DNA of 64,000 nt, from the NCBI RefSeq assembly GCF_035582795.1, contig NC_134365.1, forward strand, positions 221,419,887-221,483,886, read 5' to 3'. Shown piece by piece: positions 45,458 to 57,240 of the stretch. The position numbers were made by a program, and so were the translations under genes. The notes below the pieces were generated by a model that saw only the letters and a program-made list of their open reading frames with translations, was not told the DNA's origin and did not search any database. Origin of the DNA: Mycteria americana (lineage: Eukaryota; Chordata; Aves; Ciconiiformes; Ciconiidae). Each line of letters opens with the position of its first letter. Position 1 is the first letter of the stretch.

Positions 45458-45540
45458 AGAATCATAGAATCATAGAATCATTTAGGTTGGAAAAGACCTT
45501 TAAGATCATCGAGTTCCAACCGTAAACCTAACACAATTAA
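45458..45540 (-). repeat. CR1 LINE 3' tail fragment
   Basis: Starts with the repeated AGAATCATAGAATCATAG tail, then TTTAGGTTGGAAAAGACCTT and ATCGAGTTCCAACC. Truncated after about 80 bp. Confidence 0.88.
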
Positions 45541-47686
45541 TTTGCTTCTAGGCTTGCAAGGGTCAGAATCAGTACAGGCAAGTCCATAAACTAGAATAAA
45601 AATTGATATCTCAGGAGACAGCTACATTTGAGACAGATGCATATGCTTGCACGGCTTAATCGTCTTTTCTATGTTCTTTTCTGTGCGTGTTCACGATAAA
45701 AACATCCTGAGATGCTCAAAGAGTGACAAGGGAGAGGCATCTAAGAAACTACTAAGATAAGTTTTCAGGTGGAAGAAGGATATATGAGCAGGAATGCATC
45801 TTCCTTCTGCCAACCAGCGGAGAACAGCAGCGTGACTGCTGACAGCCGGTCGCTGCCTATCTTAGTTAGCCAAATTCACTCCTGGCACCGCTGACAGCAC
45901 TGACTGCTGTCTCCACTAGCAACATGGAGAGTTTTAGACACCCAGCATGTGTGGAGACACCTAAATTTAAGTGTCTTAATCTGGAGCTAGTTCCCAGACC
46001 GCTCACATGTTTCGTGGTACATCACAGTGCCACATGCCTTCATGAAGAGAAATGTTGCCTTGTTAACGGTACGAGCAGATAGATTTACTTTTATACCTTG
46101 TATGGTCTTTTGTGCCCAGATTTTTTGTACTTTTGTATTAAGAGTCCCTTCTCAAAAAATAAAAATGCAAGAATTAAGCACCGTAGTAGAAAAAGGCACG
46201 CGGAGCCAACTGGGAATGTGTCAGCCAGAAGAATATAATCTCTACTACTACCAAGCACGTGTTAGCACATCTAAACAAAGATGACTGACATGAACGTCTT
46301 CAAAAGCATCAGGACAAATTTCCCATGTTGAGTCACATTAGGAGCTGGCATTTCTGGCTTCGGGTTATTCACTAATACCCACACCTCATTCCGAGCATGT
46401 TCTCGGGGCTGTTTGCATGGGAAGATTGATGGCATGGTTCCCCTATGGACTCCTGTTCTTGACGTCTTTTATTTCAAGATAATTAGTGTGCCTTAGCATG
46501 GAGTATTTGACATTTATTCAATAGTAAGATGGGCACAGAAGGAGCTGTGGGAGAACAGCTTGTGTTCTAGCAGCTATGCGGATCTGTTTCCACAAGCAGA
46601 CAGGCTATTAACAAGATAAACAAGAGTAACCGCTAGGAAATAATGAAAATCCTCTGAAGAATGACTACTGATAAAGCAGAGATGAGAATGAGCAGGAAAG
46701 CATCTCCCCCAGTACAGGGCAGTGCACAGCTACAGCATCCCGGGGACGAGCAGGCAAGGAGATATTGGGAGCAAACTCTTAGGCGTCAGCTCAGCTGCGT
46801 CACATGCTGTGCCCAGGGTGAGAAAACAGGGCCACTCCTTCCCTCCTCCCTTTCTTATACTCTAGGAGAAGAAAGTAATAAGAAAATTTAAGCTACCCCT
46901 TGCACTGCAGGATCTGAGCTCTGGGAATAGGCTGAAGATGGGTTCTTTGATAGCTCCGTACATCTTTACTTTACTGCTAGTGAGATTCAACTTCAAAAAA
47001 AGGCTGGTTAGTAGATTTGGGGGGAAATAACCCATAACAGGGTTGATAACTGGCAGCAAGAAACAGCAATTCTGAAAAAAAACCCCACTACAGTCATGAG
47101 AAGGGTCATCTACTTAACGGAGCTTGCAAATGGCCAAACAGCAACGACAGCTGATGCAGTCTGTGAACGCATCGACCTCATATCGCGGTATGGGCACCGC
47201 GTTTCCAAAATCATCTCTTCTCATGCAATTCCCTTTCTGAGTCAGCAGATGACAGTTGGACACCATGCTTGCCTGGCAGCCCTGGAGCTGCACGCCGCCA
47301 GCCTGGGCGATGAAGCTCTGCTGCTATTGCTGGGAATAGCGAGAGCTACATTACTCTTCAGCTTCTGCAAACCAGAGCTTCTGCTGCTCTTCCCACCCTG
47401 CTTCCCACCACCCACTGTCTCCTCCTTACCACCAGCACAAGCGTTTGTGCAGCCATGCTGGGAAGTGGGTCAGAAAAACCAGCTTAGGTTAAAACAAACT
47501 TTTTCCTGGACTAATTTTAGTCTGGATCAATCCCCCCAAACCAGCTCGACACCCTGTCACACAAACACTGCTGCTGAGGAGCAGCAGGATGGTGGCACTG
47601 CTGTGTCTGACAGTGCTGCAGGCTTATGCCCTATACGGGCATAAAGATGTCCATCGACATCCTAGTGTCAATGGAGTGGTGGCATA

Positions 47687-48545
47687 AATCATAGAATCAT
47701 AGAATCACAGAATCATTTAGGTTGGAAAAGACCTTTAAGATCATCAAGTCCAACCACAAACCTAACACTGCCAAGCCCACCACTACACCATGTCCCTGAG
47801 CACCTCATCTACATGGCTTTTAAATACCTCCAGGGATGGGGACTCCACCACTTCCCTGGGCAGCCTGTTCCAGTGCTTGACAGCCCTTTCGGTGAAGAAA
47901 TTTTTTCTAATATCCAGTCTAAACCTCCCCTGGCACAACTTGAGGCCATTTCCTCTTGTCCTATCACTTGTTACCTGGGAGAAGAGACCGACCCCACCTC
48001 TCTACACCCTCCTTTCAGGCAGCTGTAGAGAGCGATGAGGTCTCCCCTCAGCCTCCTTTTCTCCAGGCTGAACAACCCCAGGTCCCTCAGCCGCTCCCCA
48101 TCAGCCTTGTGCTCCAGACCCTTCCCCAGCTCCGTTGCCCTTCTCTGGACACGCTCCAGCCCCTCAATGTCTCTCTTGGAGTGGGGGGCCCAAAACTGAA
48201 CACAGCATTCGAGGTGCGGCCTCACCAGTGCCGAGTACAGGGGCACGATCACTGCCCTAGTCCTGCTGGCCACAGTATGTCAGACACAAGCCAGGATGCT
48301 ATTGGCCTTCTTGGCCACCTGGGCACACTGCCGGCTCATATTCAGCCGCCTGTCGACCAACACCCCCAGTTCCTTCTCTGCCTGGCAGCTTTCCAGCCAC
48401 TCTTCCCCAAGCCTGTAGCGTTGCATGGGGTTGTTGTGACCCAAGTGCAGGACCTGGCACTGAGCCTTGTTGAACCTCATACAACTGCTGCTTCACAGCA
48501 GCTTCAGCTCATGCAAATTGTGGCTGAAATGGGCCCACTCCCCTT
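47687..48545 (-). repeat. CR1 LINE, 5'-truncated, antisense
   Basis: Tail AATCATAGAATCATAGAATC, then about 800 bp of antisense CR1 up to GCCTTGTTGAACCTCATACA. Very similar to the copy in POLD3 intron 6, so the same young subfamily. The 215-codon plus-strand frame across it is antisense CR1. Confidence 0.92.
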
Positions 48546-49475
48546 GATCCCCACTGCATGGTGTGCACTGGCACTTCTGAAATCACCTGCTGCAATGCCT
48601 TAAAGAGCTGAGCAAGCTGAAGAATAACCGGTTATACACAAATAGCTGGGGTTTTGGGTGAACGGGGTTGTGTGATCCCAGGAGCAACTGTGCTCTTGCA
48701 CAGCTCCAACAGGCGCAGAACCCCAAAGAAGAACCGCTGGCTGGGGAGGGCACACAGCGATGCCACCAGATGGTAGCCACATTTAGCAGGAGTGCACCTT
48801 GCTCTGGGAGAAGCCACTCAGTCCATGAGAACTCCGGGCGGATACAGATCCTCACCTGAATGCATCAATTTTTTACCTGGCAAAGGTTGGGGAAGGAAAT
48901 TGCACACGTTTAATAAGTGTTAAAATAAACTCACGTGACGCACGTGGCCCCGCAGCGTGCTGGAGTCTTTCATGGTCACAACAATCGCATTACTCAGCTG
49001 TCACCGTGTTTGTTTCGCTGGTAACAAAATTATATACATCCTCTTCCTCCTGCGGTCCCGTGCACTTTCTCTCACACTCTTGTTCTCTCTTTTTCTTCGT
49101 TTCACTGTAGCTATTCTTGTACGGCGAAATTTTGCGTTCGGTTTGCGGAAGGAGTGTGCAGGTCTTAATACATTAATCAGCATTTTTTTAAGAAAAGTCT
49201 CTTTTCATCTTTTGTTTTTTCCTCCTTTAAGTTTCCTGCTTTGAGCTTTCTGGGTGATTTCCTGACTTGGGTTAACGTGCCTGGTAACTGCAAAATTACA
49301 CTTTTCACCTTCAGGGCACAGTGTATGTCTTGGTATTGTATTGCAGGTTGGCTTAAGGGTAAGAATGAGTTTATTCTAGCTGAAGATTGCTTTTCTGTTT
49401 ATGAAAATGCCATGGGATCTGGTTCTGATCTCACTCATCCCTGCTTTATACTCTGAGGTAACTAGATAAGTTGAA

Positions 49476-49700
49476 ACAAGAGAGGTTCAGACCGGGCAGA
49501 AGGAGAAGCTTTTTCTCCATGCGGATGGTCAAGCAGCAGGACAGGGCCCCGGGGAGGTCGTGCATCGCTGTTCTTGGAGGTTTTCAAGACCTGGCTGGAT
49601 AAAGCCCTGAGCACAGAGCTGACTCTGCTTTGAGCAGGAGGTTGGACCCGAGACCTCCCGACCTCCCTTCCAACCTGAATTATGATCCTACAAACCTCTG
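49476..49700 (+). repeat. CR1 LINE 3' fragment, sense
   Basis: Contains GAAGCTTTTTCTCCATGCGG, TTGGAGGTTTTCAAGACCTG, GGATAAAGCCCTGAGC and GGTTGGACCCGAGACCTCCC: the CR1 3' region in diverged form. Confidence 0.75.
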
Positions 49701-51389
49701 TGATACCTGCTTTGCAGCATGGAAATGAGAGAAGCAGCAGATCTCTAGTACGGAAGAAAAGAGAAGAAAGGGTAGAAACTTCATTAATGCCAGAAGATTT
49801 ATGCTTCTGAGTTTAAAAAGGCCTTGAAGATACCAAGCACTACTAAACACCATTTTTAAAATTTTAAAGCTCTATCCATTCAGAATCTAAAAGCATTTAA
49901 CAAATAAAGGCAAACACGGTTGTTTCCACATCACACGTGGCTACTCGCATCTTCTGACTCCTCATTAGCCTTCTGCCTAGTCTGGGTCCCGGATTCCCAC
50001 AGCTCACACCTCTCCTGGCTCTGTTTCCAACAGAAGATCACAGAGCGCAGGGAAAAAGGATCATCTGAAGTACAGTCATCCTACAGGGATCCATCCCAGC
50101 GCTCCCCGCAGGAGCTGACTCCCAGCTGCACAGCGTGTGCCTGCGGCCGGCTGCGCGAGAGGGGCGATGCAAGAGTGACCTGCCGGCTCTGCGGGAAATC
50201 AGATAGCGTTTGGGGCTCTTGTGCACCCCAGTGCTGCACGGACTCCTTCGGTGGAGGCAGAGCAAGCAGTGGTTTGCTGGGGCGGAGGCATGTCTATGAA
50301 AAGATTCCCCAGACCACCCCAAACTGTCAGCGAGGGAGGATGGGGAGCGGGGAGGGCGGGAGGAGGTGGCCGTAATTCAGAGGAGCTGGCCCTGACCTGC
50401 AGAAGTCCTGGTGGGGTGAGGAAGAGAGAGGAGAAATCAGCATCTCAAGCTAGTAAGACAGAAGCAGCCATCACATTGCTACCTGGAAGGATGCTGTGGC
50501 AGGTTCGTGGCCTCTAAGCCCTGCTTTAGCTCAGATTTGGGGAAAAAGGCGGTGCCTTCAGACCCATACCTGTCCCTCATGACGCCAGCCCCGCTCTCCT
50601 TCTAGTGACACTCAAATAGCAAATACGCAGACAGTATAAACTGCAAACCTGCACCTGGGAGTAGCAGAACGCAGCCGCTCTTTTACATTTTTAAAGAACA
50701 GTATTAATTTAAACATGACTAGAACAGCAACTGCTGCAAATCTGTGTCTGCCAGAAAAAATGGAGTGGGTTTCTGAGATGTCTTCTGAAACAAGGTTCCC
50801 ATATTGCCGCTGCAGCTCGCAGCTCCCGGACAGACACTTATGGGTTCATCTGCTCCTTGTCACAGAGAGCAAAAGCACCGGGTCTGGTCCCTGACGGTTG
50901 GAATAAATGATCTTTTTTCCAGTCTGGTGTCTGAAATAAGACCTTTTAAAAGAGACAACTGCTTCAAAGCAGAAGTAACTTCTCTCGGGAGATTAATCCC
51001 TGAAAAACATTCTGAACTGGCAGGTTTTTGGCAGCAGAAAGAGAAGACAGAAGGAATAGCAATTTTTACCATCCCGACTGTCACTTTTCACATTTCTTTG
51101 CACAGAGCATGAAGAGAACAGCATCAAATCAAAAGCACCTCGAAATTCTTGTTGGGTAGAGATAAAAATGAAGAAGCTGAGACTGGGATGTGAAGAACTT
51201 CACTTACCATGATGGCGGCACCGCGCCTTGCTAGGCTAGCCACGAGCACATGTTCCTGTTTCCGCAACTTTAACTCCTGTCCAGTTTGTGCTTATTTTAT
51301 TAATCCCCTGCCCACATCAGCCCCTGCCTGCATCAGTCCCTGCCTGTACTGTGATTGCCGGAGTGGTGTAGTCTGGCACAGCATCGGCG

Positions 51390-51560
51390 GTGGTTCACAG
51401 AGCTGCAGGCAGCGGGTTCAGGACTGGGCTCTCCTCCTGGCCCTGGGTTGTTGCACAACCATGATTGCAGTATGAGTTCTCTCTGCCTGTTTTCCCACTG
51501 GTAAAACGGATCCTGATCTCCTGAGTAAAATATTTCAAGATCTATCAATATCCACTTACT
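51390..51560 (-). repeat. possible MIR-type SINE remnant
   Basis: TCTCTCTGCCTGTTTTCCCA followed by CTGGTAAAACGGA matches the antisense MIR end (ctctgtgcctcagtttccccatctgtaaaatgg). Confidence 0.4.
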
Positions 51561-52024
51561 CCACCTTTTTCTTCCTCTGTTGTGCTAACGCTCTGAAGGT
51601 TAAGCCTCAGCTTCCCCAAGGTATGAAAAGCAGAGAGTCAACAAAACAAGGTTACTTCAAAAGAGCCGCGTTTCTACAGGACACACCGACAAGCAGGTCT
51701 GACTCCCAGATGTTGGAGATGAGTAACAGCCCGTCCCAGCGACTTCTGCTCTCGCCTCTCGAGCCACAGGCCGTGTGAAAGTGCCCTGGAGAGTTACCAT
51801 TCCAGGACAATTTGAGGCTTGGCTCTACTTATAATGTGTGCTGAAGTTATTTGGGTTGGGTAGCCAAGACACAAGTTAGTTGATGTGACAGATGAAGTTT
51901 GTAGTGATTTCAAATCAGCACGACTAGGAGGTAAAACGCCCTCAGTGCACTAAAACGGCCATCCCTTGCAGCTGGCCTTGCTCTAATCTCTACACATCTG
52001 GACTGCAGCTCTGGAGACATGCCG

Positions 52025-52560
52025 TAGAATCACAGAATCACAGAAGGGTTTGGGTTGGAAAGGACCTTCAAACATCCTCTAGTCCACCCCCCTGCCATGG
52101 GCAGGGCCATCTTCAACCAGAGCAGGTTGCTCAGAGCCCCGTCCAACCTGGCCTTGGATGTGTCCAGGGATGGGGCATCGACCACCTCTCTGGGCAACCT
52201 GGGCCAGTGTCTCACCACCCTCAGCGTAAAACATTTCTTCCTTAGACCTAGCCTGAATCTCCCCTCTTTTCGTTTAAAACCATCACCCCTTGGCCTATCG
52301 CTACAGGCGCTGCTAAAAAGTCTGTCCCCACCTTTCTCATAAGCTTCCTTTAAGTACTGAAAGGCCACAAGAAGGTCTCCCCGCAGCCTTCTCTTCTCCA
52401 GGCTGAACAACCCCAGCTCTCCCAGCCTTTCTCCACAGCAGAGGTGCTCCATCCCTCTGACCATTTTTGTGGCCTCCTCTGGACCCGCTCCCACAGCTCC
52501 GTGTCTTTCCTGTGCTGAGGGCCCCCGATCTGGACGCAGCACTGCAGGGGGGTCTCACCT
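52025..52560 (-). repeat. CR1 LINE, 5'-truncated, antisense
   Basis: Tail AGAATCACAGAATCACAGAA, then GGGTTTGGGTTGGAAAGGAC and antisense CR1 to about GGGGGTCTCACCTGGACAT. Same subfamily as the sense copy at 42.6-43.4 kb. Confidence 0.9.
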
Positions 52561-53514
52561 GGACATGTCCCCAGTGTCCCTTGTGGGGCTGCTGTCCCCA
52601 AAGACCTGCCAACGCCACTGCATGCCAGCCCACTCCCTAACTGAGCTCTTCCAGAGGATCCTTCTTAAAAACAATGCTGTGATGAGCGTTTAACCTAACC
52701 GGGATGGTTTCGGCAGGTCTGTGAAGTCGTGCTGGTTGACCAGCAGGGAGGGTGACCTCTGGCAGCGTGGCTGGCCAGCAGCTGGGGACAAACCAGAGAT
52801 GAGAGCATCTTCACCGGGGTCGGTGAAGGCCAAGCGATGCATCTGAGCTTTGCAAGTGGAAACACCAGCTCCTGGCGGCACGGGAAGCTCGGAGGAGCGG
52901 AGCTGCCTGCCACATCGGCTCCAAGATGGGTCAAAAGATGACGACCGCCGAGAGAAGCACAATCAACAGAGAAACTCACACCAGCTCTGACCCGTCTCCC
53001 CAGGCGCAGCAAGGAGCTTCCTTAACTACTTCCTTAATGCACCCCGCGGTGCACGCAGCCCGCGGCACGGCCTTACACGTGCGTTTCCTTGTTTTTCTTC
53101 CCCTTCGTCACAGCCTCGGGAACATGCTTCTTTGAGTCAATGAATAGATCAGGGGGGCAGGAGCGGTTCTGTCTATGGGTCACATCCACCGAGATCCTGC
53201 CTGAATGAACTGGAGATCTCAGCCCGAGCGGGAAAATCTGGAGATCTCAAACCCTCAGGGAAAGGTTTATTATGGAATAAGATGCAGTGAACATGTTTGT
53301 CCTTCCAAATAACTGCAGGACTGGTAGCTGGTCCTTGCAGGACTTGATTGATGCTGGTGTCCTGCGTAGGGAATTTGGCTGACCCTTCCAAGGTATTGCG
53401 CAGGAACCTGCAGGCATGCAACTGGTTTGATAGGTATCAAGAAAAAATAAATCCACAGCTTAAGGCTTCCCAGCACCACCTCCTTACGCACCAAGCCAGA
53501 AGACCTCTCCATCA

Positions 53515-53625
53515 CCGGAGGTCTTAGAGACCCAGCTGGATGTCAGCAGGGATGGAGGTCAATCCCCACCGGGGTGAGGGTGACGGAGGAGGTGACCTCT
53601 GAGCTCCTTCCAGCCCCACGGGAGA
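53515..53625 (+). repeat. possible old CR1 3' relic
   Basis: GACCCAGCTGGATGTCAGCA and GAGGTGACCTCTGAGCTCCT resemble a decayed CR1 3' end. Weak. Confidence 0.3.
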
Positions 53626-55342
53626 AGGGAGGCACGCGGTGACGGTTCCAGAAACAGCCAGCGACGCTCCGATGTCTTTGGGATAGGCTTTTTTCTTCTG
53701 AGGTTGTGTAGCCCGTAGCCCAGCTGGGCTCTAGCTCACGCGTTGAATTCCTGCACGCTTCAAATAAGTCACGTAATTAGTAGATGCGCATAGAGCAGCG
53801 GTTAGCCCCCTTGCTGCTGCGGCCCTCGAGTACAACGCGCTTGGAAAAAATAAAACGGGATTTTGCCGAGAGGCTTGGGGCTGCGTGGGGAGGGGGTTGC
53901 CGTACCTGGAGGTGCGAGGGGCAGCCCAGGCCGGGCCCTCCGCTCCTGGCTCTGCCTGTGATGCCGGGACAGCTCCGTCACCTCTCTGTGACATCCTGGC
54001 CTTGCCAAAGTCAACAGGAATTTTGTCCCGGACTTCACCGGAGCCAAGATGTTGCCCTTTGCATCCGTCTGTAGCTCTCTGTGGGCTGTGACGGTCCCTT
54101 TTGCCAGGCACCTGTTTCACAGCCACCACCTTTGTCCTCCCCTCCCCTTCCTGCCATTAAGCCCTGAGTCCCATTAGCTCTAAAGTTCCCCGAGGGAGGC
54201 TCTCGTGCCAGAAAAAGGGGCTCTGCAATCAAAGGAGTTGGTGAGGATTCAAGAGACTCGGCTAACGTTTCAGGTACCCCAAGGAAAAGGTATGACAGAA
54301 CAGCAAATCACCCTATTACAAAGGAAAAAAAAACCACTTTAGAAATACTCAGACCCTGATAGAAGGATAAAACGTGAGCCATCTGTGGCTCCCGTCCATA
54401 CAAATTTCCTCCCCGCTTCAAAAGCAGGATATTGACAGTAAATACCCCAGCGACGCAACCACGCTCATCTCTGTCATCTTATTTACGAGGATCCCGGACC
54501 TATTACACACAACTCTCCTCATCTTACGCATGCAGCGTCGCGGCAAGCCAAAAAGGAAAAGCATTTGGCTTTGATCTCCAGCAAGAAGTTGATGCTTAAT
54601 CATAAAAAAAAGGAAATAACTCGATACACGCACAATGTTGGTGCAAAACACGAGTCTCTCCTGCCAAGGGCAGAGACGCGGAGCAGCTCTCCTGAAGTCG
54701 GTGGTCGAGGCGACGATCCCACCCGAAGCAAGCTGCTCCGTGTGCTCGATTCCCAGTGATACAACAGCCCGGTGGGGTTTATGGGGGTTTTTTCCCCATT
54801 TTTTTTCCCCCCAGGCCATATTAATTTTATAATCCGTTGAAGCGCTTGCTCCTTTTCATCGAGAAAGCTGAGTAAACAAAGGGAAGCGCCTTCCCTTCCT
54901 TGCAAATACCCGCACAGAAGTTAACGCTGTTGTCAGGCGACAGCTGAATTACCTGCGGCGACAAAGGGTAGATTACCAGCGAGGCGTATTTTTGATAAAA
55001 ACAGGAGTTTATTAACACAGTCGATTGCTCTATAAAATCAAAACACGCTTTCACACGCTTAAGCCGGTCGGTAACTTGGAAGGACGGCGGGCCGGGAACG
55101 GTTTGCTCAGGTTTTAATGGTTGAGTCATTAGCGGTCCGAGCGGGCTTGCATATTTTCTACATTTGTAATAAAAAGTGAAGATGGGAACATGTAATCACT
55201 TTCGAAGCCGCGGGGTGACTAACTGCAGCGCACGCCAGCGCTTCAGCGGTACGACAACTTTCTGTACAGTCCGCGACCTTGAGGTGCCACCCGAGAATCC
55301 CCATTTCACCCCATTTTGAACAGGTCTGCGATTGCCCAGCCC
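53626..55342. other. intergenic, no gene supported
   Basis: GC-mixed DNA. From about 54.8 to 55.25 kb it contains low-repeat, AT-rich words (GCCATATTAATTTTATAATC, GATAAAAACAGGAGTTTATT) that look CNE-like. No exon seen. Confidence 0.4.
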
Positions 55343-56545
55343 ATCCCGACCCAGCCCCACCGGCACGCCCCGGCCCCGGCCCCGTGCCCTGCCCTCGCCC
55401 CCTGCCCGTACCCCACCTGCCGCCGCTGCGCTGTCCCCCCCCTCGCCCCGTCCCCCCCCGTGCCCTGCGCCCCACACCCTACGGCGAGGGGGGCCCTGTC
55501 TCTCCTCCCCATGCCCCTCCTGCCGCCCCATCAGCCACCCCCAGGCCCCTGACCTCGTCCCCGTGCCTTTTCCCCCCTCCCCAGCCCCCCTCCCCTATCT
55601 CTAACCCCTGTCCCCGGGCACAATCGTCCCTGTCCCCGGTCTCCTGTCCCCTGTCCCCATCCCCTGTCTTCCATCCCCCACCGCAGGCCCCATTCCCTGT
55701 ACCCTGTCTCGGGCCATGTCCCATGTCCCCAGGCCCTGTCCTCCAGCCCCAGCCCCAAACCACCATCCTCTATCGCTCTGTCCCCTCTGCCCTGTCCTCC
55801 ATCTCTGTCCCCTCTGTCCTCCATCCTCTGTCCCCATCCCCCGTGCCTGTCCCCTCTCCCCCCATCCCTGTCCCCTATCCTCCATCCCTGTCCCCGTCCC
55901 CATACCCTGTGCCTGTCCCCATCCCCCATGCCTGTCCCCTCTCTCCCCACCCCTGTCCCCTGTCCTCCATCCTTTGTCCCCATCCCCTATCCCCCCCATC
56001 CCTGTCCCCTGTCCCCCATCCTCTGTCCCCATTCCCCATGCCCATCCCCTGTCTCCATCCCCCCTGCCTGTCCCCTATCCCCCCATCCCTGTCCCCTGTC
56101 CCCATCCCCCGTGCCTGTCCCCTATCCCCTCCATCCCTGTCCCCATCCCCCGAGCCTGTCCCCTCCACCCCCATCCCTGTCCCCCATCCCCCATGCCTGT
56201 CCCCTCTCCCCCATCCCCCGTGACTGTCCCCTGTCCTCCATCTCTATCCCCTCTGCCCTGTCCCCTATCGCCCCATCCCTGTCCCCTGTCCCCTCTCCTC
56301 TGTGCCCATCCCCATCCCTGTCCCCTATCCTCCATCTCCGTCCCCTCTCCCCTGTCCCCATCCCTGTCCCCTATCCTCCATCTCCGTCCCCTCTCCCCTG
56401 TCCCCATCCCTGTCCCCTATCCTCCATCTCCGTCCCCTCTCCCCTGTCCCCATCCCTGTCCCCTATCCTCCATCTCCGTCCCCTCTCCCCTGTCCCCATC
56501 CCCCCATCCCTATCCTCCATCCTCTCTCCCCGTGCCTGTCCCCAT
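55343..56545. repeat. pyrimidine-rich minisatellite upstream of LIPT2 (46-bp period at its end)
   Basis: Almost pure C/T on the plus strand with motif CCATCCCTGTCCCCTATCCT. In the last part four near-identical 46-bp units follow each other (phase marker CCATCTCCG at 56332, 56378, 56424 and 56470). The left part is more degenerate. Long open frames on both strands derive from it. Confidence 0.9.
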
Positions 56546-56559
56546 CCCGCTGTCCCCAG

Positions 56560-57240
56560 CCCCAGCCCCTCCGCCCCGTCCCCTCGGGGCTCCCGCCACC
56601 CCCCCACCCCACCCCACCCCCCCCGCGGAGCTCCGCGCCGCCCGCCCCGCCCGCCGCCTCCCGGCGGCCCCGGCGGCCGCGGCCTACCCTGCCTGCTCCC
56701 TGCCCGCTGCCTGCCTCTCCCGGTGCCGCTCCCCGCCGCCATGTCGCGGGGGCCGGTGCGGGTGCTGCGCCTGGGGCTGCGGCCCTACGCCGAGGCGCTG
56801 CGGGTGCAGGAGCGCTGCCTGCGGGCGGCGAGGGCGGCGCGGACCGGCCCCGGCGTCCCCGGCGTCGCCGGCGTCCCCGGCCCCGGCCCCGGGGAGAGCG
56901 TGGTGCTGAGCGAGCCGGCGGAGCCCGTCTACGTCTGGGGGCTGCGGGGCGCTCCGGAGGCGGAGGTGGCGGCGCGGCTGCGGGCGCGGGGCGCGGGGCT
57001 GGCGGCGGCGCGGCGCGGCGGGCGGATCACCTTCCACGGGCCCGGGCAGCTCCTCGCCTTCCCCGTCCTCGATCTCCGCCGCCGTCGCCTCCCGCTGCGG
57101 GGTTACGTGGCGGCGCTGGAGGCGCTGGTCCTCCGGCTCTGCCGCCGCCTCGGCCTGGCCGCCGCCCGCGCCCTCCCGCCGCCCTTCACCGGCGTCTGGA
57201 TGGGCGACAGCAAGCTCTGCGCCATCGGTGAGCGCGGCGG
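56560..57240 (+). promoter_or_regulatory. LIPT2 CpG island promoter
   Basis: Very CpG-dense DNA begins right after the pyrimidine minisatellite and covers the 5' UTR and exon 1 of LIPT2. No TATA box was seen. The start site is not resolved. Confidence 0.6.
56741..57227 (+). CDS. LIPT2: LIPT2 coding exon 1 (residues 1-163)
   Basis: The ATG follows CCGCCGCC, a strong Kozak context. The exon ends GCC ATC G at donor GTGAGC, phase 1. It holds most of the catalytic domain, including the HGPGQ motif and the catalytic Lys. Unusually Arg/Ala-rich, in line with its very high GC content. Confidence 0.94.

Larger units (their letters stand above)
43388..47686. other. intergenic, largely unassigned
   Basis: Apart from the MIR remnant, the two TATA promoters, the signal-peptide exon and the CR1 tail fragment, the DNA is AT-rich without recognised genes. 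A 182-codon plus-strand frame (47096-47644) with Leu/Pro-rich middle has no recognised domain. Confidence 0.4.

Noticed and set aside
47956-48603. 215-codon plus-strand frame
   Set aside because: It is the antisense strand of a CR1 LINE; the same frame recurs in the CR1 at 27.6-28.0 kb.
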